The notes beneath the pieces were generated by a model that was not told where the DNA came from, did not search any database, and was given only the letters and a program-made list of their open reading frames with translations. Source: Pseudonocardiales bacterium (GTDB lineage: Bacteria > Actinomycetota > Actinomycetes > Mycobacteriales > Jatrophihabitantaceae). Taken from it: a stretch of DNA of 12,153 nt. The stretch is taken from positions 1 to 12,153 of the forward strand of contig JAVEEO010000472.1 in assembly GCA_030840415.1 (NCBI GenBank), given 5' to 3'. How positions within the stretch are numbered: the first letter of the stretch is position 1; each line of letters starts with the position of its first letter. The position numbers were made by a program, and so were the translations under genes. This document shows positions 6,889 through 12,153 of the stretch, one piece after another.

Positions 6889-6894
6889 TACGCT
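6889..6894 (+). promoter_or_regulatory. Candidate -10 for the LpqE-like gene
   Basis: TACGCT in the 252-bp divergent region between carD and the lipoprotein gene. Initiation would fall near 6901, giving a leader of about 78 nt. No clear -35. The rest of the divergent region (about 6780-6880) shows no open frame or structure I can name. Confidence 0.3.
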
Positions 6895-6897
6895 GGG

Positions 6898-6917
6898 GCC
6901 GGATGTCCCCATCCGGC
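6898..6917 (+). promoter_or_regulatory. Perfect palindromic hairpin in the leader of the LpqE-like gene
   Basis: GCCGGATG (6898-6905), loop TCCC, CATCCGGC (6910-6917): eight perfect base pairs around a four-base loop, four bases after the candidate -10. It could be an RNA hairpin at the 5' end of the transcript or an operator for a dimeric regulator. It does not match any operator I recognise. Confidence 0.45.
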
Positions 6918-6978
6918 TCAACAGTCGACCCGGCAGGGAAGGTAAGCACCGCGAGTTGGGGCAGGAAGAGGAGTCGCT

Positions 6979-7677
6979 GTGGGTAACGAGACCGCCAGCC
7001 GTACGGGCCTGCTCCGCCGGCTCGGACCGGCAGCCGCCTCGGCTGCGCTCGGCCTGGCCCTACTGACCGGCTGCGCCGCCGGGCAGGACGCCCAGACCGT
7101 CGAGCAGACTCCCTCGATCGACGGGGTGCAGGCGCAGGCGGGCACCATCGCCATCCGGGCCGCGGGGATCGCCGCGCCCGAGTCGGGCACCAGCTACGCC
7201 AAGGGCTCCGACGCCCAGCTGCGCATGGTGCTGGTGAACGAGGGCGCCCAGCCGGACAAGCTGCTCTCGGTGAGTTCCCCGGCAGCCGCCGGGGTGCAGC
7301 TCAGCGCAGGCTCGGGCTCCGGTGCCTCCAGCGCCTCGCTGCCGGCCACGGAGACTTCCAATGGCTCGCCGTCGGCCTCTGACACTTCCAGCCCCTCGGC
7401 CACCGGTTCGGCTTCGGCATCGCCCAGCGGCTCTGCGGCCAGCACGCCGCTCGACCTGGCGCCGCGACAGGCGCTGCAGATCGGGATCAGCGACGGCGAT
7501 GCCACGGTGCGGCTGACCGGCCTGAACGCCGACCTGTTCTCGGCCCAGCCGATCCCGGTCACCCTGAACTTCGCCAGCGGTACCAGCGTCACCGTCACGA
7601 TGGCCGTCCAGCTCACCAGCGAGGCGCCGCCGGCGCCGACGGTGAGCGTGGCGACCGAGCAGGTCGGCGGCGAGTAA
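6979..7677 (+). CDS. LpqE-like lipoprotein with a Ser-rich insert
   Basis: A 232-residue predicted lipoprotein. The signal peptide has Arg14-Arg15, a hydrophobic core to about residue 29 and the lipobox LTGC with Cys32 as the lipidated residue. The sequence after the Cys ([17 protein letters not shown]) resembles mycobacterial LpqE, which holds the same place beside carD and radA. The folded part resembles a PCu(A)C/DUF461-like beta sandwich: IAIRAAGI... [23 protein letters not shown] at about 57-103 and LDLAPRQAL...[19 protein letters not shown] at about 158-212. Between them, residues 109-156 are almost entirely Ser, Ala, Gly, Pro and Thr. There is no histidine in the whole protein, so a His/Met copper site of the PCu(A)C kind is absent. 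The start is GTG at 6979 with GAGGAG five bases upstream. Role unknown; surface or periplasm-like location inferred. Confidence 0.82.
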   Translation: MGNETASRTGLLRRLGPAAASAALGLALLTGCAAGQDAQTVEQTPSIDGVQAQAGTIAIRAAGIAAPESGTSYAKGSDAQLRMVLVNEGAQPDKLLSVSSPAAAGVQLSAGSGSGASSASLPATETSNGSPSASDTSSPSATGSASASPSGSAASTPLDLAPRQALQIGISDGDATVRLTGLNADLFSAQPIPVTLNFASGTSVTVTMAVQLTSEAPPAPTVSVATEQVGGE

Positions 7678-7773
7678 CCCGCCGTCCGGGCACCTCGCGT
7701 TCGGTCAACCCCTTCCGGGCAACTCCGCCTTCGGGCCCCCGCTCGGCGCGGGATTTGTGTCAGCGGTCCCCGG

Positions 7774-7779
7774 TAGCCT
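7774..7779 (+). promoter_or_regulatory. Candidate leaderless -10 for radA
   Basis: TAGCCT (TANNNT) followed by seven bases and the GTG at 7787. There is no Shine-Dalgarno before this GTG, which supports a leaderless message. The 109-bp gap after the lipoprotein gene contains this element and two imperfect copies of a TCCGGGCA...TTCGG unit (7685-7704 and 7714-7734). Confidence 0.48.
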
Positions 7780-7786
7780 CCGCCGG

Positions 7787-9187
7787 GTGAGCACATCGCC
7801 GGGTGGCAGCGCCGCCAAAGCAAAGCGCGCCACCACCAGCTATCTGTGCACCGAGTGCGGCACCGTCTCGATCCGGTGGGTTGGGCGCTGCCCGGAATGC
7901 CAGGCCTGGGGCACCATGACCGAGGAGGGCAGCCGGGCAGCCACCCTGACGCTGCCCGCGCCGGTCACCCCCCGCCACCTCGCCCAGCCGATCAGCCGGC
8001 AGGACTCCGCGGTCGCCCGGGCGCTACCGACCGGCATCGGTGAGCTCGACCGGGTGCTGGGCGGCGGCCTGGTGCCCGGTGCGGTGCTGTTGCTGGCCGG
8101 CGAGCCCGGCGTGGGCAAGTCGACCCTGCTGCTGGAGGTGGGGCAGAAGTACGCCGCCGCCACCGGGTCGCCGGCGTTGATCGTCACCGGCGAGGAATCG
8201 ACCTCCCAGGTCCGGGCCCGGGCCGAGCGCACCCACACCATGCACTCCGAGTTGTTCCTGGCGGCCGAGAACGACCTCGGGGCGGTGCTGGCCCACCTGG
8301 ACGAGGTCAAGCCCGGCCTGCTGATCCTGGACTCGGTGCAGACCATCGCGTCCTCCACGGTGGACGGGGTGCTGGGCGGGGTTCCGCAGATCCGGGCGGT
8401 CACCGCCGCCATCAGCTCGGTCGCCAAGGAGCGCGGCATCGCCACCGTCCTGGTCGGCCACGTCACCAAGGACGGCTCGATCGCCGGGCCGCGGGCCCTG
8501 GAGCACCTGGTGGACGTGGTGCTCTACTTCGAGGGCGACCGGCACAGCTCGCTGCGCATGCTGCGGGCCATCAAGAACCGCTACGGGGCCACCGACGAGG
8601 TGGGCTGCTTCGAGATGCACGAAGAGGGCATCGACGAACTCCCCGACCCGTCCGGGCTGTTCGTCAGCACCCGCGACATCGCCGTGCCCGGCACCTGCGT
8701 CACGGTCACCGTGACCGGCCGCCGGCCGTTGCTATCGGAGGTGCAGTCGCTGGTGGCGGCCGCGTACGGCAACGGCGGTTCGGCGCGCCGGTCGGTGACC
8801 GACCTCGACGCCTCGCGGGTCAACATGCTGCTGGCGGTACTGGGCCGGCACGCCGGCGTGCAACTGGGCGAGCGTGACGTCTACGCGGCCAGCGTCGGGG
8901 GCATCAAGATCACCGAACCGTCGGTGGATCTGGCCATCCTGCTGGCCATCGCCTCCGCGGCCAGCGACATCGCGCTGCCCAGCACCCTGTGCGCCATCGG
9001 CGAGGTGTCGCTGTCCGGTGACATCCGCCGGGTCAGCAGCGTGCAGCGGCGCCTCAGCGAGGCCAGCCGGCTGGGCTTCCGCCGGGCGCTGGTGCCACAC
9101 GGGTCGGACTGGTCGCAGCTGGCCGGCATGAAGGTCATCGAGGTGCCCACGGTGGCCAGGGCGTGGGACTTCGTGGCCCAGTTGTGA
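7787..9187 (+). CDS. radA: DNA repair/recombination ATPase RadA (Sms)
   Basis: A 466-residue RecA-like helicase that promotes branch migration during homologous recombination. Domains in order: an N-terminal C4 zinc finger (Cys21, Cys24, Cys35, Cys38), a RecA core with Walker A GEPGVGKST at 105-113 (Lys111) and Walker B LLILDS at 178-183, the RadA signature KNRYG at 263-267, and a C-terminal Lon protease-like domain from about 338 (DLDASRVNMLLAVL) to the end. Length is typical. The GTG at 7787 is preferred over an in-frame GTG at 7757: the TAGCCT -10 lies between them and neither has a Shine-Dalgarno. disA follows after 93 bp on the same strand, a common actinobacterial and firmicute pairing; in Bacillus RadA and DisA interact and RadA restrains c-di-AMP synthesis. 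Confidence 0.96.
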   Translation: MSTSPGGSAAKAKRATTSYLCTECGTVSIRWVGRCPECQAWGTMTEEGSRAATLTLPAPVTPRHLAQPISRQDSAVARALPTGIGELDRVLGGGLVPGAVLLLAGEPGVGKSTLLLEVGQKYAAATGSPALIVTGEESTSQVRARAERTHTMHSELFLAAENDLGAVLAHLDEVKPGLLILDSVQTIASSTVDGVLGGVPQIRAVTAAISSVAKERGIATVLVGHVTKDGSIAGPRALEHLVDVVLYFEGDRHSSLRMLRAIKNRYGATDEVGCFEMHEEGIDELPDPSGLFVSTRDIAVPGTCVTVTVTGRRPLLSEVQSLVAAAYGNGGSARRSVTDLDASRVNMLLAVLGRHAGVQLGERDVYAASVGGIKITEPSVDLAILLAIASAASDIALPSTLCAIGEVSLSGDIRRVSSVQRRLSEASRLGFRRALVPHGSDWSQLAGMKVIEVPTVARAWDFVAQL

Positions 9188-9193
9188 CTGGGC
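9176..9193 (+). terminator. Hairpin spanning the radA stop codon
   Basis: GCCCAGT (9176-9182), loop TGTG, ACTGGGC (9187-9193): seven perfect pairs, with the TGA at 9185-9187 in the loop and 3' arm. It may end or attenuate radA transcripts before disA, or be incidental. No T tract follows. Confidence 0.35.
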
Positions 9194-9231
9194 GTGACCT
9201 CACTGGTATCCGCAGCGGCGCGCAGGGCTCC

Positions 9232-9237
9232 TAGACT
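9232..9237 (+). promoter_or_regulatory. Candidate -10 for disA
   Basis: TAGACT (TANNNT) in the radA-disA gap; initiation near 9244 would give a leader of about 37 nt that includes GGGAG at 9269-9273, seven bases before the disA GTG. This suggests disA can be transcribed separately from radA. No clear -35. Confidence 0.4.
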
Positions 9238-9280
9238 GTGACTCGAAGTTCAGTCCAGGTGAAAGTGCGGGAGTGAGTAC

Positions 9281-10360
9281 GTGGCAATCAGTGATCGCGA
9301 CGAGGTGCTGCGATCGGTCCTCGCCCTGCTTGCCCCCGGCACCGACATCCGGGACGGCCTCGAGCGGATCCTGCGCGGCAACACCGGCGCGCTGATCGTG
9401 CTGGGCCACGACAAGGTCGTCGAGTCGCTGTGCACCGGCGGGTTCCCCCTGGACATCGAGTTCGCGGCCACCCGGCTGCGCGAACTGGCCAAGATGGACG
9501 GCGCGGTGGTGCTCAGCACCGACGGTGCGCGAATCCTGCGGGCCGCCACCCACCTGATGCCCGACCCGGCCATCCCGACCGAGGAGTCCGGCACCCGGCA
9601 CCGCACCGCCCAGCGGGTGGCCCAGCAGACCGGCTTTCCGGTGATCTCGGTGTCGCAGTCGATGAAGATCATCAGCCTCTACCTCGGCCCGCGCCGGCAC
9701 GTCCTGGAGAACTCCACCTCGCTGCTGTCGCGGGCCAACCAGGCGGTCCAGACCCTGGAGCGGTACAAGTCCCGCCTGGACGTGGTGTCCCAGACCCTGT
9801 CGGCACTCGAGATCGAGGACCTGGTCACGGTGCGCGATGCCACCGTGGTGTCCCAGCGGCTGGAGATGGTCAGCCGGATCGCCGACGAGATCTCCGGCTA
9901 CGGCGCCGAGCTGGGCACCGACGGCCGGCTGCTGGCCCTGCAGCTGGAGGAGCTGATGGCCGGCGTCCACACCGATCGCGAGCTGATCGCGCGGGACTAC
10001 CTGCCGGCCGCACGCAAGAATCGGACGGTCGAGCAGGCCCTGGACGACCTGGCGGCACTGTCGGCGGCCGAGCTGCTCGACCTCCCCAACGTCGCCAAGG
10101 CCCTGGGCTACCCGGGCGGCACCGAGAGCCTGGAGACCTCGGTGAGCCCGCGCGGCTACCGGCTGCTGTCCCGGGTGCCGAGGTTGCCCAACCTGGTGCT
10201 CGACCGGATCGTGGACCATTTCGGCGGCCTGCAGAAGGTGCTGGCGGCCTCCGTGGACGAGTTGCAGGACGTCGAGGGCGTCGGCGATGCCCGGGCCCGC
10301 TCGATCCGGGAGGCGCTCTCCAGGCTGGCCGAGGCCTCGATCATCGAGCGCTACACCTGA
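9281..10360 (+). CDS. disA: DNA integrity scanning protein DisA, diadenylate cyclase
   Basis: A 359-residue protein that joins two ATP into cyclic di-AMP and scans DNA for branched structures, forming an octamer. The N-terminal DAC domain (about 1-145) has the catalytic DGA motif at 73-75 (KMDGAVVLSTDGA) and the RHR motif at 106-108 (GTRHRTAQR), at positions equivalent to those of the Thermotoga protein. A helical linker spans about 150-290. The C-terminal helix-hairpin-helix DNA-binding region is at about 315-350, with VDELQDVEGVGDARARSI as the core. All catalytic residues are intact. The start is GTG at 9281, with GGGAG seven bases upstream. Its last 20 bp overlap the 3' end of the convergent hydrolase gene, with no room for a separate terminator. 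Confidence 0.97.
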   Translation: MAISDRDEVLRSVLALLAPGTDIRDGLERILRGNTGALIVLGHDKVVESLCTGGFPLDIEFAATRLRELAKMDGAVVLSTDGARILRAATHLMPDPAIPTEESGTRHRTAQRVAQQTGFPVISVSQSMKIISLYLGPRRHVLENSTSLLSRANQAVQTLERYKSRLDVVSQTLSALEIEDLVTVRDATVVSQRLEMVSRIADEISGYGAELGTDGRLLALQLEELMAGVHTDRELIARDYLPAARKNRTVEQALDDLAALSAAELLDLPNVAKALGYPGGTESLETSVSPRGYRLLSRVPRLPNLVLDRIVDHFGGLQKVLAASVDELQDVEGVGDARARSIREALSRLAEASIIERYT

Positions 10361-10877
10361 CAGCCTCGTCCACCCCGACCAGCTCGACCAGCGGCGCGTA
10401 CAGCCCCATCAGAGCCATCGCCTGACGGTGGCTGTCGTCGGTGGCCCCGGCGCACGCCTCGGTCACCACCCGTACCCTGACGCCCGCGTCGGCCGCGGCC
10501 AGCACGGTGGAGATCACGCAGCAGTCGCTGGAGACCCCGGCCACCACCAGCTCGTCGCCGGCCCGGGCGGCCAGCTCGGGACCCCACTTGCCGAAGGTGG
10601 GCCTGGCCAGGCTGGGCCGGCCGGCGAACGGGTCCACCAGCGCGTACAGCGGCGCGTCGGGCGGCTGCCGCGCGAACGGCCAGGCCCGGTAGTAGTCCCG
10701 CCAGGCGCCGGCGGGTTCGGCCGGAGCGACGAACCTGGTGAACGTGACGGCCGGCCCGTACGCCGCGACCAGCGCCTCGATCGGGTCGAGCAGCTCGGCG
10801 AACCGGGGCACGAACCAGCCGCTGGCGGGGTCTGCGAACACCTGCTGCAGATCGATGACCACCAGGTGGCCGGTCAC
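10341..10877 (-). CDS. Isochorismatase-fold cysteine hydrolase
   Basis: A 178-residue member of the isochorismatase-like cysteine hydrolase family, which includes amidohydrolases acting on nicotinamide, N-carbamoylsarcosine, ureidoacrylate and biuret. The presumed catalytic triad is Asp9 (LVVIDLQQVF), Lys97 (PTFGKWGPEL) and Cys120 (GVSSDCCVISTVLAA). The oxyanion region before the cysteine is normal. A nicotinamidase-type metal motif (Asp-x-His with a further His) is not seen, which argues against PncA. The start is GTG at 10877, four-base GTGA overlap with the permease stop; AGGAG lies 11 nt upstream, rather far, so coupling to the permease is likely. The neighbour suggests the hydrolase acts on what the permease imports. 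The substrate cannot be named from the sequence. Confidence 0.88.
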   Translation of the reverse strand: MTGHLVVIDLQQVFADPASGWFVPRFAELLDPIEALVAAYGPAVTFTRFVAPAEPAGAWRDYYRAWPFARQPPDAPLYALVDPFAGRPSLARPTFGKWGPELAARAGDELVVAGVSSDCCVISTVLAAADAGVRVRVVTEACAGATDDSHRQAMALMGLYAPLVELVGVDEAVRCSAR

Positions 10878-12153
10878 CGCGGCAACGACTCCTGGCGCCG
10901 GATCGGGCCGCGGTCGGCCACCGCGGTCACCACGAAGCCGATCAGCAGCGCCACCAGCACCCCGAGGTTGGCGTACGCCCAGTTGCCGCCCTTTCCGCCG
11001 AGCCCGACCGGTTCGAGCAGGTAGCCCTGCCAGCTCAGCCAGCTGGCGAAGTTGTTGGTCACCAGGCCCCAGCCCAGCGCCGTGCCGAGCAGCATGCACA
11101 GCACCGGCACCGGCCGGACGCTGCCGTACCGGCCGTGCGGGTCGAACAGGTCCGGCTCGGCATAGTCGCGGCGGCGCAGCAGGAGGTCGGCCAGCATCAC
11201 CCCGCACCAGGCCGCCACGGGCACTCCCAAGGTGATCAGGAAGCCCTGGAACGGCACGAAGAAGTTGTCGGCGAAGAAGACCACGTAGATCGACCCGGCC
11301 ACCATGATCACGCCGTCGATCAGAGCCGCGGTGGGCCTGGGAATCCGCAGCCCGGCGGTGAGCAGCGCCAGCCCCGAGGAGTAGATGTCCAGCACCGCGC
11401 CGCCGATCAGGCCCAGGATCACCACGATCAGGAACGGCACCAGCGCCCAGGTGTCCAACTCGCCTGCCAGCGCCCCGATCGGGTCGACCGCGATGGCGGA
11501 GTTCAGCTGTTCGGAGGAACCAGCCAGCAGCAAGCCGAACACCACCAGCACCATGGGCGCGATCGCCCCGCCGAAGGCGGTCCAGCCGACGACGCCCCGG
11601 CTGCTCGACCGCCGCGGCAGGTAGCGCGAGTAGTCCGCCGCCATGATCACCCAGCCGAGCCCGAAGCCGGTCATGAACAGCACGAAGCAGCCGATCACAT
11701 GCTGCGCCGAGCCGGCCGGCACCGCCGACACCGCCGTCCAGTCGATCTTGTCGAACACCAGCACGATGTAGACCACGGTCAGCACCCCGGTGACCACCGT
11801 GATCACCGCCTGCATGCGCATGATCAGGTCGAAACCCATCACCCCGCCGGCGATGATCAGCAGGGCCACCACCACCAGCGCGATCACCTTGGTCGCGGTG
11901 CCAGAGCTCCAGCCCAGCCGGTCGAACACCGTCGCGGTGGCCAGCGTCGCCAGGATGGTCAGCACCGTTTCCCAGCCCACGTTGATCAGCCAGGCCAGCA
12001 GCGTCGGCAACAGGTTGCCGCGTACCCCGAACGGCGCCCGGCTGAGCACCATGGTGGGCGCCGAGCCACGCTTGCCGGCCAGCGCGATGAAGCCGCACAG
12101 CAGGAAGGACAGCCCGATCCCCAACAGGCCGGCGATCAGGGCCTGCCAGAACG
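10874..12153 (-). CDS. NCS1-family nucleobase/cation symporter (cytosine/purine permease-like), 5' end outside window
   Basis: The open frame runs from the window edge to a TGA at 10874-10876, giving 425 visible residues of an integral membrane transporter with about ten or eleven hydrophobic segments. NCS1 landmarks are visible: SRAPFGVRGNLLP at about residues 37-49 of the visible part, the loop ADYSRYLPRRSSS at about 172-184, and YSSGLALLTAGLRIPRP at about 257-273, a well-conserved helix in cytosine/purine/hydantoin/thiamine permeases. Family members import nucleobases or related heterocycles with sodium ions or protons. The missing N-terminus is probably short, because the family is usually 420-500 residues and the first visible part is already a membrane segment. 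It is the upstream gene of a two-gene unit with the cysteine hydrolase. Specificity is not readable here. Confidence 0.9.
   Translation of the reverse strand, partial: FWQALIAGLLGIGLSFLLCGFIALAGKRGSAPTMVLSRAPFGVRGNLLPTLLAWLINVGWETVLTILATLATATVFDRLGWSSGTATKVIALVVVALLIIAGGVMGFDLIMRMQAVITVVTGVLTVVYIVLVFDKIDWTAVSAVPAGSAQHVIGCFVLFMTGFGLGWVIMAADYSRYLPRRSSSRGVVGWTAFGGAIAPMVLVVFGLLLAGSSEQLNSAIAVDPIGALAGELDTWALVPFLIVVILGLIGGAVLDIYSSGLALLTAGLRIPRPTAALIDGVIMVAGSIYVVFFADNFFVPFQGFLITLGVPVAAWCGVMLADLLLRRRDYAEPDLFDPHGRYGSVRPVPVLCMLLGTALGWGLVTNNFASWLSWQGYLLEPVGLGGKGGNWAYANLGVLVALLIGFVVTAVADRGPIRRQESLPR

Noticed and set aside
6727..6921. N-terminal extension of CarD by 65 residues
   Set aside because: The extension is Arg/Gly/Pro-rich and unlike CarD proteins; the ATG at 6726 has a good ribosome binding site and yields the standard length.
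6900..6978. A c-di-AMP or other known riboswitch in the leader of the LpqE-like gene
   Set aside because: Apart from one simple hairpin I could not match conserved riboswitch core sequences.
10341..10877. Nicotinamidase (PncA) identity
   Set aside because: The family triad is present but the metal-binding Asp/His cluster of nicotinamidases is not seen.
10341..12098. One long 585-codon frame that ends with the hydrolase
   Set aside because: Only its last 178 codons look like a protein; the upstream part is the permease read in the wrong frame, so it is not a permease-hydrolase fusion.
1..12153. CRISPR arrays, tRNA or rRNA genes, insertion sequences, attachment sites
   Set aside because: Nothing resembling these was seen; the only tandem repeat is the coding repeat at 5406-5501.

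Overview
This GC-rich window carries a conserved chromosomal housekeeping neighbourhood of an actinobacterium. In gene content and relative strand it closely follows the Mycobacterium tuberculosis block tsnR-cysS-ispF-ispD-carD (one strand) and lpqE-radA-disA (other strand), recalled from general knowledge (roughly Rv3579c-Rv3586). CarD, an LpqE-type lipoprotein, DisA, F420/FMN split-barrel proteins, GTG starts and several apparently leaderless promoters all fit a high-GC Actinomycetota. I do not name a genus. No plasmid, phage, IS element, CRISPR or RNA gene is visible.

Layout. 1-210: C-terminal end of a beta-propeller-like protein cut by the window edge. 308-832 (+): secreted DUF4232-type protein. 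865-1830 (-) rlmB and 1820-3250 (-) cysS overlap by 11 bp. 3317-3715 (-) and 3772-4878 (+) form a divergent pair, a small PPOX split-barrel protein and a Cys/Met-metabolism PLP enzyme, placed between cysS and ispF. 4935-5405 (-) ispF, 5402-6238 (-) ispD and 6235-6726 (-) carD form a tightly overlapping operon. 6979-7677 (+) LpqE-like lipoprotein, 7787-9187 (+) radA and 9281-10360 (+) disA run the other way. 10341-10877 (-) is an isochorismatase-fold cysteine hydrolase and 10874->12153 (-) an NCS1 nucleobase-type permease. These two overlap as GTGA, and the hydrolase gene also overlaps disA tail to tail.

How the genes work together. carD encodes a global RNA polymerase regulator and heads the operon with the MEP isoprenoid genes ispD and ispF. 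cysS and rlmB serve translation (Cys-tRNA charging, 23S rRNA 2'-O-methylation). radA and disA encode a recombination ATPase and the c-di-AMP synthase/DNA scanner, which are functionally linked in Bacillus. The permease-hydrolase pair looks like an uptake-and-degradation unit for an unidentified nitrogenous compound.

Most notable: (i) four starts (PPOX, PLP enzyme, cysS, radA) have a TANNNT hexamer 6-7 nt upstream, suggesting leaderless mRNAs, two of them back to back in a 56-bp gap; (ii) ispD has no ATG/GTG/TTG at a sensible position and probably starts at a CTG overlapping the carD stop; (iii) a four-copy 24-bp tandem repeat forms the ispD C-terminal tail and carries the ispF Shine-Dalgarno; (iv) the LpqE-like protein has a Ser-rich insert and no histidine; (v) disA and the hydrolase gene overlap convergently by 20 bp. 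I did not find a clearly novel multi-gene system; the permease-hydrolase unit and the inserted PPOX/PLP pair are the least explained parts.
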